Assembly: GCF_019966495.1 (NCBI RefSeq)
Contig: NZ_JAIMIA010000006.1
Span: 1-64,000 of the forward strand
Length of the DNA: 64,000 bases
Origin: Tateyamaria pelophila
GTDB lineage: Bacteria; Pseudomonadota; Alphaproteobacteria; Rhodobacterales; Rhodobacteraceae
Reading direction: 5' to 3'
The notes beneath the pieces are model-generated. The model was not told the origin of the DNA. It saw only the letters and a list, made by a program, of their open reading frames with translations, and made no database searches. The translations under genes were made by a program, and so were the position numbers. Each line of letters opens with the position of its first letter. The stretch's first letter is position 1. Shown one piece after another: positions 15,961 to 25,104 of the stretch.

Positions 15961-16896
15961 TTGGAAACCGCAGCCGTCCTTCTGAAAGGTCCGAAAGATC
16001 TCGATCTGGACACTCTGGTGCTGAACGCGCCGGGCGCTTCGGATCTGGTGGTCGATGTCACTCATTCCGGGATCTCGACCGGGACCGAAAAACTGTTCTG
16101 GACCGGTGAGATGCCGCCCTTTCCGGGCATGGGTTATCCGCTGGTGCCGGGATACGAAGCTGCTGGTGAAGTGGTGGAGGCGGGTCCGCTGACAGGCTTC
16201 AAGCCGGGCGACCGCGTTTTTGTTCCGGGGGCCAATTGTTACGAAGACGCCTTTGGCCTTTTCGGCGGCGCGGCGGCGCGCGTTGTGACCGATGCCGCAC
16301 GTGTGACGCGAATCGATGCAGGTTTTGGCGCGGAAGGCGCATTGCTGGCTCTCGCGGCCACGGCGCGCCACTCGATGGCCGGAATGAACAAGGCCGTGCC
16401 GGACCTGATCGTGGGTCACGGCGTGTTGGGCCGGTTGCTGGCGCGCCTTACCATTGCCGCCGGTGCACCGGCTCCGATGGTCTGGGAGATTGACCCGGCC
16501 CGCCGCGAAGGGGCGATGGGCTATGAGGTTATGGATCCGGCCGAAGATGAGCGCCGCGATTACACATCCATCTATGACGCGTCGGGGCAGGGCAGCCTGC
16601 TGAACGATCTGGTGGGCCGCATCGCCAAGGGTGGCGAGATCGTCCTGGCCGGGTTTTATACGACGCCTTTGTCTTTCGCCTTTCCGCCGGCCTTCATGAA
16701 GGAAGCCCGGTTCCGCGTGGCCGCCGAATGGACCCGCGAAGATCTGTCCGCGACCCGTGCGTTGGTCGAGGCCGGGGCGCTGAGCCTTGGTGGATTGATC
16801 ACACATACAAGACCCGCCGCCGATGCGCGGATGGCTTACGAGCAGGCGTTTACGGACGCGTCCTGCCTGAAAATGATTTTGAAGTGGGAGCATTGA
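15961..16896 (+). CDS. bchC: Bacteriochlorophyllide a hydroxyethyl dehydrogenase BchC
   Basis: A 311-residue MDR-type dehydrogenase oxidising the 3-hydroxyethyl to the 3-acetyl group of bacteriochlorophyllide a. Characteristic stretches are [37 protein letters not shown] and [20 protein letters not shown]. The TTG at 15961 is chosen although an ATG at 15886 is in frame: the encoded [11 protein letters not shown] matches the family N-terminus, a GGGAG Shine-Dalgarno lies 6 bp before it, and the promoter -10 overlaps the upstream ATG. It is the first gene of the bchCXYZ-puf run; bchX begins 2 bp after its stop. Confidence 0.93.
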   Translation: METAAVLLKGPKDLDLDTLVLNAPGASDLVVDVTHSGISTGTEKLFWTGEMPPFPGMGYPLVPGYEAAGEVVEAGPLTGFKPGDRVFVPGANCYEDAFGLFGGAAARVVTDAARVTRIDAGFGAEGALLALAATARHSMAGMNKAVPDLIVGHGVLGRLLARLTIAAGAPAPMVWEIDPARREGAMGYEVMDPAEDERRDYTSIYDASGQGSLLNDLVGRIAKGGEIVLAGFYTTPLSFAFPPAFMKEARFRVAAEWTREDLSATRALVEAGALSLGGLITHTRPAADARMAYEQAFTDASCLKMILKWEH

Positions 16897-16898
16897 CC

Positions 16899-17900
16899 GT
16901 GAAAGACGAAGTACCGAATCTCAAGGATTTCGATCAACGCCTGCGTGATGAAGCTCATGAGGATCTGGCGGATATCGTTTCTGAAGAGCCCACATCGAAA
17001 ACCCAGATCATTGCGATCTATGGCAAGGGCGGCATCGGTAAATCGTTCACGCTGGCCAACCTCAGCCACATGATGGCCGAGCAGGGCAAGCGCGTGCTGT
17101 TGATTGGCTGCGACCCGAAATCCGATACGACCAGCCTGTTGTTTGGCGGCAAGGCGTGCCCGACCATCATCGAGACATCGACCAAGAAGAAGCTGGCCGG
17201 TGAAGAGGTCAAGATCGGCGACGTCTGCTTCAAGCGCGGTGGCGTGTTCGCCATGGAGCTGGGTGGCCCCGAAGTCGGTCGTGGCTGTGGGGGTCGTGGG
17301 ATCATTCACGGGTTTGAGCTGCTCGAAAAGCTGGGCTTTCACGATTGGGACTTTGATTACGTTCTGCTGGACTTCCTTGGCGACGTGGTCTGCGGCGGCT
17401 TTGGTCTGCCCATCGCGCGCGACATGGCGCAAAAGGTGATCCTGGTTGCGTCGAATGATTTGCAATCGCTTTATGTGGCCAACAACGTCTGTTCGGCGGT
17501 GGAGTATTTCCGCAAGCTGGGCGGCAATGTCGGCGTGGCCGGTCTGGTCATCAACAAGGATGACGGATCGGGCGAGGCGGCTGCCTTTGCTGAAGCGGTC
17601 AACATTCCGGTGCTGGCCTCCATCCCGCAGAACGATGACCTGCGCAAGAAATCTGCCAACTATCAGATTGTCGGCACCGCCGAATCTGAATGGGGTGCGA
17701 TGTTTGCCAGCCTTGGCGACAATGTGGCCGTGGCCCCGCCGGTGCGTCCGGCTCCGCTGGACCCCGACGCCTTGCTGAACCTGTTTGATGCGTCCGAGAC
17801 GGGCGGCGATTACGTCCTTGTCCCGGCAACGGATATCGACATGCGTGGCAAGAATGCCGAGCCGGTCGCGTCCCTCGAAGTTGTGTATGACGACGCATGA
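16899..17900 (+). CDS. bchX: Chlorophyllide a reductase iron protein BchX
   Basis: A 333-residue NifH-like ATP-dependent reductase that donates electrons to BchYZ for reduction of ring B of chlorophyllide a. P-loop YGKGGIGKS (about residues 38-46), LLIGCDPKSDTTSLL and the two [4Fe-4S] cluster Cys regions GGPEVGRGCGGRG and DFLGDVVCGGFG are intact. GTG 16899 is the likely start, 2 bp after bchC; a TTG at 16893 is an alternative. The stop overlaps bchY (ATGA). Confidence 0.96.
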   Translation: MKDEVPNLKDFDQRLRDEAHEDLADIVSEEPTSKTQIIAIYGKGGIGKSFTLANLSHMMAEQGKRVLLIGCDPKSDTTSLLFGGKACPTIIETSTKKKLAGEEVKIGDVCFKRGGVFAMELGGPEVGRGCGGRGIIHGFELLEKLGFHDWDFDYVLLDFLGDVVCGGFGLPIARDMAQKVILVASNDLQSLYVANNVCSAVEYFRKLGGNVGVAGLVINKDDGSGEAAAFAEAVNIPVLASIPQNDDLRKKSANYQIVGTAESEWGAMFASLGDNVAVAPPVRPAPLDPDALLNLFDASETGGDYVLVPATDIDMRGKNAEPVASLEVVYDDA

Positions 17901-19465
17901 GTGATGAGGTGACATATGACGCCGCCGCTGAGGCAAAGGTGACCGTGGGACATCCGCGGGACTCCGAGATGCCAGCGGTCGAAGCGGGCGTGGACGGCCT
18001 CGGCTGCCACTCCGGTTCCGAGATGGAGAAGGCGGCCCGCATGGCTGGCAACTCCGAGATGCTGGACAAGTTCGCGGCAGACTATCCGCAAGGCCCGCAC
18101 GACAAGCCGCAATCCATGTGCCCTGCCTTTGGCAGCTTGCGCGTCGGTCTGCGGATGCGTCGGACCGCCACCGTTCTGAGTGGCTCGGCCTGCTGTGTGT
18201 ACGGTCTGACTTTTGTGTCGCATTTCTACGGTGCGCGCCGATCGGTGGGTTATGTGCCCTTCAACTCCGAGACGTTGGTGACCGGAAAACTGTTCGAGGA
18301 CATCCGCGAAAGCGTGCATGACCTGGCCGATCCCGACAAATATGACGCCATTGTGGTGACGAACCTGTGTGTTCCCACCGCCTCTGGTGTGCCGTTGCGG
18401 CTACTGCCCAACGAAATCAATGGTGTCCGGATCGTCGGTATCGACGTGCCCGGATTTGGTATTCCCACTCACGCTGAAGCCAAAGATGTTCTGGCTGGAG
18501 CAATGCTGAACTATGCCCGTGCCGAGGTAGAGGCAGGGCCGGTGGCGGCTCCCGTGGGTGGGAAGTCTGATCGCCCGACCGTCGCGATGCTGGGAGAGAT
18601 GTTCCCGGCCGATCCGATGATGATCGGGCAGATGCTGGCGCCTCTGGGTCTGGCGGCGGGGCCGGTTGTGCCGTGCCGGGAATGGCGTGAACTTTATGCA
18701 GCGCTGGACTGTTCCGTCGTGGCCGCAATCCATCCGTTTTACACCGCCTCTGTGCGTGAGTTCGAAGCGGCGGGCCGTCCGATTGTCGGATCTGCGCCCG
18801 TGGGCCGGGACGGCACCGCCACGTGGCTGGCCAATATCGGGGCCGCTTATGGCGTGAGCGCCGAGAAGATTGCCGAAGCGCAGAATGCTGTGCTGCCTGC
18901 TATCACAGGTGCTTTGGCCGCGACGCCGATTTTGGGAACCATCACGCTGTCGGGCTATGAAGGCTCTGAATTGCTGGTCGCCCGTCTGTTGATCGAAAGC
19001 GGTGCGGATGTGCCGTATGTGGGCACCGCCTGCCCGCGCACACCGTGGAATTCGGACGATCAGGCGTGGCTGGAAGCGCGCGGCGTCAAGGTCAAGTTCC
19101 GCGCATCGCTGGAAGACGACTGTGCCGCGATGGAAGCGGTTCAGCCCGATCTGGCCATCGGGACGACGCCTGTTGTGCAAAAGGCCAAAGAGCTGGGTAT
19201 TCCCGGCCTCTATTTCACCAACCTGATTTCGGCGCGTCCCCTGATGGGTGTGGCCGGGGCCGGATCGTTGGCCACCGTCATCAACGCCGCCATCGGGAAC
19301 AAGACCCGCATGGATCACATGAAGGCGTTTTTTGAAGGTGTGGGCACGGGCGATACGGCAGGTGTCTGGGAAGGTACGCCGAATGTGCGTCCCGATTTCC
19401 GGGCGCAGAATCAGAAGAAGCTTGAGCGTCAGGCCAAGGCTGCCAAAGCGGCGGAGATGATCTGA
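17897..19465 (+). CDS. bchY: Chlorophyllide a reductase subunit Y
   Basis: A 522-residue NifD-like subunit of the BchYZ catalytic heterotetramer that reduces chlorophyllide a to bacteriochlorophyllide. The N-terminal Cys-containing stretches (GLGCHSGSEMEKAARMAG, SMCPAFGSLRVGLRM, SGSACCVYGLTFVSHFYGA) are the conserved cluster- and substrate-binding segments. It overlaps bchX by 4 bp. A 94-bp spacer to bchZ carries a Rhodobacterales gene-end repeat, which is unusual within an operon. Confidence 0.95.
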   Translation: MSDEVTYDAAAEAKVTVGHPRDSEMPAVEAGVDGLGCHSGSEMEKAARMAGNSEMLDKFAADYPQGPHDKPQSMCPAFGSLRVGLRMRRTATVLSGSACCVYGLTFVSHFYGARRSVGYVPFNSETLVTGKLFEDIRESVHDLADPDKYDAIVVTNLCVPTASGVPLRLLPNEINGVRIVGIDVPGFGIPTHAEAKDVLAGAMLNYARAEVEAGPVAAPVGGKSDRPTVAMLGEMFPADPMMIGQMLAPLGLAAGPVVPCREWRELYAALDCSVVAAIHPFYTASVREFEAAGRPIVGSAPVGRDGTATWLANIGAAYGVSAEKIAEAQNAVLPAITGALAATPILGTITLSGYEGSELLVARLLIESGADVPYVGTACPRTPWNSDDQAWLEARGVKVKFRASLEDDCAAMEAVQPDLAIGTTPVVQKAKELGIPGLYFTNLISARPLMGVAGAGSLATVINAAIGNKTRMDHMKAFFEGVGTGDTAGVWEGTPNVRPDFRAQNQKKLERQAKAAKAAEMI

Positions 19466-19513
19466 TGGGTGCGCAGGCGACATATGTCGGACTGGGGGTT
19501 TCACACCCCCAAA

Positions 19514-19543
19514 CCCCCGTGGAGTTTATCTTGCAAGATGAAG
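19514..19543. repeat. Gene-end repeat element between bchY and bchZ
   Basis: The segment CCCCGTGGAGTTTATCTTG continues into CAAGATGAAGC and matches the element at the ends of tspO/crtC (11161-11308) and dxs/TPR gene (27165-27192): consensus CGGAGTTTatttGGC followed by AAGATGAAG. No strong stem is evident here. It lies 17 bp before the bchZ GTG. Confidence 0.55.
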
Positions 19544-19559
19544 CAGGGGAGGTTTCCTC

Positions 19560-21053
19560 GTGCTGATTGTGGATCATGATCGTGCTGGTGGCTATTGGGG
19601 TGCAGTCTATGCGTTCTGTGCCGTCAAGGGGTTGCAGGTTGTCATCGACGGCCCTGTGGGCTGTGAGAACCTACCGGTCACGTCTGTGTTGCATTACACC
19701 GATGCCTTGCCGCCCCATGAGTTGCCCATCGTGACCACGGGTCTGGGCGAAGAAGAACTGGGCCGTGACGGGACCGAGGGCGCGATGAAGCGCGCCTGGG
19801 GTACCCTTGATCCGGCATTGCCTGCCGTTGTTGTCACAGGCTCCATCGCCGAGATGATCGGCGGGGGCGTGACCCCGATGGGCACCAACATTCAGAGATT
19901 CCTGCCACGCACCATTGATGAAGATCAGTGGGAAGCGGCGGATCGTGCCATGACCTGGATCTTTACCGAGTTTGGCATGACGAAAGGGCGCATGCCGCCC
20001 GAAAAGAAACGCGAGGAAGGTGCGCGTCCTCGCGTCAATATCCTTGGTCCGATGTATGGCACGTTCAATATGCCATCCGATCTGGCCGAGATCCGGCGCC
20101 TTGTTGAAGGCATCGGCTGTGAGGTCAACATGGTCCACCCCCTGGGTGCGCATGTGGCCGAAATGCGAAATCTGGTAAATGCGGATGTGAACATCTGCAT
20201 GTACCGCGAGTTCGGGCGTGGATTGTGTGAGCTTCTTGCCAAGCCATACTTGCAAGCCCCGATAGGGGTCGAGAGTACCACCAAATTCCTGCGCGCACTG
20301 GGGACCTTGGTGGGCCTCGACCCCGAACCTTTTATCGAGCGCGAGAAACACTCGACGCTCAAACCTGTGTGGGACCTCTGGCGGTCTGTCACGCAGGATT
20401 TCTTTGCCACAGCGTCCTTTGCGATCGTTGCAAACGAGACCTACACCCGCGGCATCCGTCAGTTCCTCGAGGACGACATGGGGCTGCCCTGTGCCTTTGC
20501 GGTGGCCCGCGTGGCAGGCAAGAAGACCAACAACGAAGAAGTCCGCGCATGGATGAGTCAGAAACGCCCGTTGATCGTGATGGGCAGCATCAACGAAAAG
20601 ATGTATCTGGCCGAGCTCAAGGCGGGCTTTGGCCCGGCCCCGGCCTTTATTCCGGCGTCGTTTCCCGGTGCCGCCATTCGGCGGGCCACAGGTACCCCAT
20701 TTATGGGATATGCGGGCGCGACCTATCTTATTCAAGAAGTGTGTAACGGACTGTTTGACGCACTCTTTCACATTCTGCCTCTGGCTACCGATATGGATGC
20801 GGCCGAGGCGACCCCGACGACCCTGCGACGCGACTTCCCATGGGATGCCGATGCGCAGGCCATGCTCGATAAGATTGTCGAGCAGCACCCCATCCTGACC
20901 CGAATTTCCGCAGCAAAAACCTTGCGCGATGCGGCTGAGCAAGCAGCCCTCGCATCTGGGGCGGACCGGGTTGTGATTGAAACTGTGCGCGCCCTCGATC
21001 CGACGCTGGCTGGATCGATTGAGACTGTTTCCGAGGAGGAAAACCATGACTGA
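19560..21053 (+). CDS. bchZ: Chlorophyllide a reductase subunit Z
   Basis: A 497-residue NifK-like subunit of chlorophyllide a reductase. The N-terminus [18 protein letters not shown] and [20 protein letters not shown] (with the cluster Cys) match BchZ exactly in order. The GTG start at 19560 is preceded by a GGGGAGG Shine-Dalgarno about 6 bp away. The 3' end overlaps pufQ by 8 bp, so puf translation and transcription can follow directly from bch. Confidence 0.95.
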   Translation: MLIVDHDRAGGYWGAVYAFCAVKGLQVVIDGPVGCENLPVTSVLHYTDALPPHELPIVTTGLGEEELGRDGTEGAMKRAWGTLDPALPAVVVTGSIAEMIGGGVTPMGTNIQRFLPRTIDEDQWEAADRAMTWIFTEFGMTKGRMPPEKKREEGARPRVNILGPMYGTFNMPSDLAEIRRLVEGIGCEVNMVHPLGAHVAEMRNLVNADVNICMYREFGRGLCELLAKPYLQAPIGVESTTKFLRALGTLVGLDPEPFIEREKHSTLKPVWDLWRSVTQDFFATASFAIVANETYTRGIRQFLEDDMGLPCAFAVARVAGKKTNNEEVRAWMSQKRPLIVMGSINEKMYLAELKAGFGPAPAFIPASFPGAAIRRATGTPFMGYAGATYLIQEVCNGLFDALFHILPLATDMDAAEATPTTLRRDFPWDADAQAMLDKIVEQHPILTRISAAKTLRDAAEQAALASGADRVVIETVRALDPTLAGSIETVSEEENHD

Positions 21054-21279
21054 CATGACTTCGAATGTGGCCGAGCATACCCACGCCCAGTCAAAGCGCA
21101 AAACGAACAAGACCGAGTTCATGGTCTATTTCGCGATCATCTTTCTGGCGACTTTGCCGCTGGCCTGCCTGACCTGGGCCTTGGCCGCGTTCAAATCGCG
21201 CAGTTTTACAGACAAAGGACCGATGGCCCGTGCCTGGTCGCAAGCGCAGATCATCACGCCGATGATCTTCAACGCGTGA
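21046..21279 (+). CDS. pufQ: PufQ, pigment synthesis/assembly cofactor
   Basis: A 77-residue single-pass protein (hydrophobic helix [22 protein letters not shown]) of the PufQ family, which in Rhodobacter stimulates bacteriochlorophyll formation and probably carries tetrapyrrole intermediates to the membrane. ATG 21046 follows GAGGAGG by 7 bp and lies inside the bchZ end; a longer in-frame reading would only extend into bchZ. It is followed by a 159-bp spacer with hairpins and then pufB. Confidence 0.85.
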   Translation: MTDMTSNVAEHTHAQSKRKTNKTEFMVYFAIIFLATLPLACLTWALAAFKSRSFTDKGPMARAWSQAQIITPMIFNA

Positions 21280-21342
21280 ATGCGCAGAAAAATCATATGA
21301 GTTTCTTCAGCATGTGTGCGCCTGCTGAAGCACGAGACTGGA

Positions 21343-21358
21343 CGCCTGGAGACAGGCG
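21343..21358 (+). promoter_or_regulatory. Hairpin between pufQ and pufB
   Basis: CGCCTG (21343-21348) and CAGGCG (21353-21358) form a perfect 6-bp stem with a GAGA tetraloop (a GNRA loop). In Rhodobacter, structures at the 5' side of pufBA influence mRNA processing; a similar role is inferred. Confidence 0.5.
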
Positions 21359-21420
21359 GACAGAGCCCGGAGGGGCTTGCCCCAAAGGACCCGGCCGCGG
21401 GGTGCGCGGTGTCAGCATAA

Positions 21421-21435
21421 AATTCCGGAGGAATT
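21421..21435 (+). promoter_or_regulatory. pufB ribosome binding site inside a 6-bp inverted repeat
   Basis: AATTCC-GGA-GGAATT places the Shine-Dalgarno core GGAGG within an inverted repeat, 3-4 bp before the pufB ATG region (ATG at 21439). With only a 3-nt loop the stem would be weak, but it could mask the site transiently. Confidence 0.4.
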
Positions 21436-21438
21436 ACT

Positions 21439-21582
21439 ATGGCTGAAAACCTGTCTTTCACAGGTCTCACAGACGAGCAGGCGCAAGAGTTGCACGCTGT
21501 CTACATGAGCGGGCTCTGGCTGTTCACAGCCGTGGCGGTTGTCGCTCACTTGGCAGTGTTCATCTGGCGTCCGTGGTTCTAG
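21439..21582 (+). CDS. pufB: Light-harvesting 1 beta subunit
   Basis: A 47-residue LH1 beta polypeptide. One transmembrane helix (about residues 22-42) carries the bacteriochlorophyll-ligating His37 ([14 protein letters not shown]), with the second conserved His at residue 19 and the usual C-terminal WRPWF. It is followed after 15 bp by pufA. It forms the ring antenna around the reaction centre with PufA. Confidence 0.95.
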   Translation: MAENLSFTGLTDEQAQELHAVYMSGLWLFTAVAVVAHLAVFIWRPWF

Positions 21583-21597
21583 AGAGGGATTGAAATA

Positions 21598-21756
21598 ATG
21601 GCAAAGTTCTACAAGATCTGGCTTATCTTTGATCCCCGCCGTGTGTTTGTCGCACAAGGCGTTTTCCTGTTCCTGCTGGCGGCGATGATTCACCTCGTCC
21701 TGCTGAGCACGGAACACTTCAACTGGTTCGAACTGGCTGCTCAAAGCGCCCAGTAA
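21598..21756 (+). CDS. pufA: Light-harvesting 1 alpha subunit
   Basis: A 52-residue LH1 alpha polypeptide. The N-terminus [20 protein letters not shown] is typical, the helix spans about residues 15-37, and His32 in [10 protein letters not shown] ligates bacteriochlorophyll. Shine-Dalgarno GAGAGGG lies upstream. A large hairpin follows 27 bp after the stop. Confidence 0.96.
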   Translation: MAKFYKIWLIFDPRRVFVAQGVFLFLLAAMIHLVLLSTEHFNWFELAAQSAQ

Positions 21757-21783
21757 GATCTCGCTGAAGCGGATCATATCATA

Positions 21784-21825
21784 GCTGCGGGCGGGGCGAA
21801 CAGTGCGTCATCGCCCGCCCGCAGC
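21784..21825 (+). terminator. pufBA-pufL intercistronic hairpin
   Basis: A stem of 15 bp with one bulged G (left arm 21784-21799, right arm 21811-21825, 11-nt loop) contains GCTGCGGGCGGG paired with CCCGCCCGCAGC. It is followed by ACTTTTTAA. In Rhodobacter the equivalent hairpin stabilises the pufBA part of the mRNA so that antenna subunits exceed reaction-centre subunits; it may also terminate part of the transcripts. Confidence 0.8.
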
Positions 21826-21896
21826 CGACCACACTTTTTAAACGACGACTGACGACCCTGCATTGGGCCGCCCCGTCAAACGTGGAGATTATGAAG

Positions 21897-22745
21897 ATGG
21901 CGTTGCTCAGCTTCGAAAGAAAGTATCGCGTCCGCGGAGGGACGCTGATCGGCGGCGATCTGTTCGACTTCTGGGTGGGCCCTTTTTACGTGGGTTTTTT
22001 CGGTGTCACGACTGCCTTTTTTAGCCTTCTGGGCACCATTCTGATATTCTGGGGGGCGTCCCAGCAGGGCACGTTCAACCCCTGGCTGATCAATATCGCG
22101 CCCCCTGACCTGAGCTATGGTCTGGGCATGGCGCCGCTCTTGGAAGGCGGACTGTGGCAGATCATCACGTTCTGCGCGACGGGTGCGTTCATCAGCTGGG
22201 CACTGCGCGAAGTCGAGATCTGTCGCAAGCTGGGTATGGGATACCATGTGCCGGTCGGTTTCGCCTTTGCGATCCTGGCTTATGTGACGCTGGTCATTTT
22301 CCGCCCCTTGCTGATGGGGGCGTGGGGGCATGGGTTTCCCTACGGAATTTTCAGCCACCTCGATTGGGTGAGCAACACCGGCTATGCCTATCTGCACTTC
22401 CATTACAATCCGGCGCACATGCTGGCGGTAACGTTGTTCTTTACCACCACGATCGCGCTGGCGCTGCATGGCGGGCTGATCCTGTCGGCGGCCAACCCTG
22501 AAAAGGGCGAAGAGGCCAAGACCCCGGATCACGAAGATACGTTTTTCCGCGATTATATCGGCTATTCGGTCGGCACATTGGGCATCCACCGCGTGGGGTA
22601 TCTGCTGGCGCTGAACGCGGTCTTTTTCTCGGCGGTCTGCATCATCATTTCAGGCCCGGTCTGGACGGCCGGTTGGCCGGAGTGGTGGAACTGGTGGCTT
22701 GAGCTGCCGATCTGGGGTGCGAACCCGATGCCAGTGGGGATGTAA
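21897..22745 (+). CDS. pufL: Photosynthetic reaction centre L subunit
   Basis: A 282-residue integral membrane subunit holding the special pair, accessory bacteriochlorophylls, bacteriopheophytin and quinone with PufM. The N-terminus [17 protein letters not shown] is canonical, so ATG 21897 is chosen over upstream GTG 21882 and ATG 21891. Five helices are evident. Key segments: [36 protein letters not shown] (pigment His) and [16 protein letters not shown] (iron-ligating region). pufM follows after 2 bp. Confidence 0.96.
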   Translation: MALLSFERKYRVRGGTLIGGDLFDFWVGPFYVGFFGVTTAFFSLLGTILIFWGASQQGTFNPWLINIAPPDLSYGLGMAPLLEGGLWQIITFCATGAFISWALREVEICRKLGMGYHVPVGFAFAILAYVTLVIFRPLLMGAWGHGFPYGIFSHLDWVSNTGYAYLHFHYNPAHMLAVTLFFTTTIALALHGGLILSAANPEKGEEAKTPDHEDTFFRDYIGYSVGTLGIHRVGYLLALNAVFFSAVCIIISGPVWTAGWPEWWNWWLELPIWGANPMPVGM

Positions 22746-22747
22746 GC

Positions 22748-23734
22748 ATGATTGAGTATCAGAATATTTTCACGCAGGTGCAGGTCCAGGGCAAGCCCGA
22801 ATGGGGTATGGACGACAGCGGAGAGATGAGCGCAGAGCGCGCCGGCAAACCGTTCTTTTCCAAGCTCTTCGGCCTTTTCGGCAATGCGCAAATCGGACCG
22901 ATCAACGTCAGCAGCTACGGCGTCATCTCGGCGGTCTGCTTCATGATCTGGTTCAACATCGTTGGCTTTTCGATGTTGGCGCAGGTCGGATGGTCGGTAC
23001 CTGAATTCCTCCGGCAGCTGTTCTGGCTGGCGCTTGAACCTCCGGGCCCTGAATACGGTCTGAGCATACCGCCGCTGAATGAAGGTGGTGCGTTCATAAT
23101 CGCGGGCATGTTCTTTCTGGTGGGCTGTGTAACCTGGTGGTTGCGGACCTATCAACTGGCGCAAGAGCACAAGATGGGCAAGCACCTCGCCTGGGCCTTT
23201 GGTGCCCTGTTGTGGCTGATCCTTGTCCTCGGTCTGTTCCGTCCGATCCTGATGGGATCGTGGAGCGAGGCGGTGCCTTACGGGATCTTCCCGCACCTGG
23301 ATTGGACGACGGCCTTCTCGATCCGCTACGGCAACCTGTACTACAACCCGTTCCACTGTCTTTCGATCGTGTTTCTGTATGGATCTGTCCTGCTCTTTGC
23401 GATGCATGGCGGTACCATTCTGGCGGTCACCCGTTACGGCGGCGACCGTGAGTTGGAGCAGATCTATGACCGCGGCACGGCAACCGAACGGGCGGCATTG
23501 TTCTGGCGCTGGACCATGGGCTTCAACGCCACCATGGAAGGAATCCACCGCTGGGCGTGGTGGTTCGCAGTCCTTACCCCGATCACGGGCGGTATCGGGA
23601 TCCTGCTGACCGGCACAGTCGTCGACAACTGGTTCATCTGGGCGCAAGAGCACAATTTTGCACCGATGTATGATGGCGCTTATGGCTACGAAGACTACGG
23701 GTCCTACGAAGCCTTCATTGGGAAGGAGAACTGA
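22748..23734 (+). CDS. pufM: Photosynthetic reaction centre M subunit
   Basis: A 328-residue partner of PufL. Typical segments are [12 protein letters not shown] at the N-terminus, [41 protein letters not shown] with the special-pair His, and [22 protein letters not shown] with iron/quinone ligands. The C-terminal tail ([16 protein letters not shown]) is the length expected for RCs with a bound cytochrome. pufC starts 1 bp after the stop. Confidence 0.97.
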   Translation: MIEYQNIFTQVQVQGKPEWGMDDSGEMSAERAGKPFFSKLFGLFGNAQIGPINVSSYGVISAVCFMIWFNIVGFSMLAQVGWSVPEFLRQLFWLALEPPGPEYGLSIPPLNEGGAFIIAGMFFLVGCVTWWLRTYQLAQEHKMGKHLAWAFGALLWLILVLGLFRPILMGSWSEAVPYGIFPHLDWTTAFSIRYGNLYYNPFHCLSIVFLYGSVLLFAMHGGTILAVTRYGGDRELEQIYDRGTATERAALFWRWTMGFNATMEGIHRWAWWFAVLTPITGGIGILLTGTVVDNWFIWAQEHNFAPMYDGAYGYEDYGSYEAFIGKEN

Positions 23735-23735
23735 T

Positions 23736-24851
23736 ATGTTTCCCAAGTGGTTCGATAAATGGAACGCGGATAACCCGACCAACATCTTTGGTCCGGCGAT
23801 CCTGGTCGGTGCAATCGGAAGCGCAGTCTTCGTGGCGGCCTTGGTCGTTACATGGGGCAACCCGGCGCAAACGGCCTCTCTGCAAACCGGCCCACGCGGT
23901 ACGGGGATGTCGGTTCCGGAGTTCAACGTGGCCCGTCTGGCGCCCGATCCTTCGATCGAGGAGTACTACACGGAGGCGCCCTATGTGCCGGAAGGTGGCG
24001 AGGAACTGGCGAAGGACATTTACGAAAATGTTCAGGTGCTGGGTGATCTGACCGATGACAACTTCAACCGCCTCATGCTGGCCATGACGCAGTGGGTGTC
24101 GCCGGACGAAGGCTGCGCCTATTGCCACGGCGATGTGGATGTGTCGGAATACGGGGCTGATGATCTTTATACCAAGGTTGTCGCGCGCCGCATGATCCAG
24201 ATGACGCAGACGATCAATGACGACTGGTACGGCCATGTGAACGCCGTCGCCGAAGTGGGGGTCAACTGCTATACCTGCCACCGCGGCGAGAATGTCCCGA
24301 GCGACATCTGGTTCCGCATAAGTCCGGTCAACGAGAATGTCGCGGGGTGGTCCGCGAACCAGAACCGTGCCACCTCTCAGAGCCAATCGACCTCACTGCC
24401 ATCGGATGCGTTGGAAAAGTACCTCGAAGATGCCGAGGTGATTGCTGTGCATTCGCTCGTAAGCCGCGAGGCCGGTGTGCCGGGATTTGACGGCGTTGCC
24501 GCCATACAGAACACGGAGCGGACCTATTCGCTGATGAACTATTTCTCCAATAGTCTTGGGGTGAACTGTGTCTTCTGTCACAACAGCCGTGCGTTCTATG
24601 ACGGTGCGCAAAACACGCCGCAGTGGTCTACGGCGAGCCTCGGCATCGCGATGGTTCAATCCTTGAATGCCGATTATCTGGTACCGCTGCAGGATGTCTA
24701 TCCGCCAGAGCGCCTCGGCCCGATCTATGCAGATGCGCCCAAAGCGGCATGCAAGACCTGCCATAAAGGATATCAACGTCCTTTGCAGGGTCTGAACATG
24801 ATCGCTGACTGGCCTGAACTGGCAGCGCCCGGAGCGCCGGTCTACGAATGA
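23736..24851 (+). CDS. pufC: Reaction-centre-bound tetraheme cytochrome c
   Basis: A 371-residue cytochrome that re-reduces the photo-oxidised special pair. Four c-type heme motifs are at about residues 127-131 (CAYCH), 178-182 (CYTCH), 278-282 (CVFCH) and 339-343 (CKTCH), arranged as two pairs as in known PufC proteins. The N-terminal hydrophobic segment (about residues 18-40) contains no Cys, so the protein is probably held by an uncleaved helix and not by a lipid anchor. ATG 23736 follows GGAAGGAG in the pufM end. pufC takes the place of pufX of Rhodobacter. Confidence 0.95.
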   Translation: MFPKWFDKWNADNPTNIFGPAILVGAIGSAVFVAALVVTWGNPAQTASLQTGPRGTGMSVPEFNVARLAPDPSIEEYYTEAPYVPEGGEELAKDIYENVQVLGDLTDDNFNRLMLAMTQWVSPDEGCAYCHGDVDVSEYGADDLYTKVVARRMIQMTQTINDDWYGHVNAVAEVGVNCYTCHRGENVPSDIWFRISPVNENVAGWSANQNRATSQSQSTSLPSDALEKYLEDAEVIAVHSLVSREAGVPGFDGVAAIQNTERTYSLMNYFSNSLGVNCVFCHNSRAFYDGAQNTPQWSTASLGIAMVQSLNADYLVPLQDVYPPERLGPIYADAPKAACKTCHKGYQRPLQGLNMIADWPELAAPGAPVYE

Positions 24852-24858
24852 GCCGCCA

Positions 24859-24884
24859 AGGCGGGGGGGTACCCTCCCCCGCCT
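24859..24884 (+). terminator. Hairpin after pufC
   Basis: AGGCGGGGG (24859-24867) pairs perfectly with CCCCCGCCT (24876-24884) across an 8-nt loop, 7 bp after the pufC stop. No T-run follows, so it may be a mRNA 3'-end stabiliser or a weak terminator of the puf operon. Confidence 0.65.
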
Positions 24885-25010
24885 GTGCGGTGAAGATGCT
24901 GCGGGGCGCATCAAGTCTGCCCCGTGACGCCAGGCGCGGACCATTGGCTTCCTTGGTCCGGGTGCGGGATTGCAAGATCCCGGTTCCCTTCCTGTTGGCT
25001 ACAGGAACCT

Positions 25011-25044
25011 GGCGCCGTGCTTGAATAATTTCCGGCACGGCGCC
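25011..25044 (+). terminator. Second hairpin between pufC and dxs
   Basis: GGCGCCGTGC (25011-25020) pairs with GCACGGCGCC (25035-25044), a perfect 10-bp stem with a 14-nt loop, followed by TATTTG. It lies 60 bp before dxs and could be a terminator or a leader structure controlling read-through into dxs. Confidence 0.55.
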
Positions 25045-25104
25045 TATTTGCCTCTTGGACCCGCGGGCAAGGCGGGGAGGCTGCAACGTGAAAGGATGTG
25101 CGCA

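Noticed and set aside
24852-25104. pufX gene after pufM/pufC
   Set aside because: No open frame with a signal or helix of PufX type; the spacer contains hairpins only.
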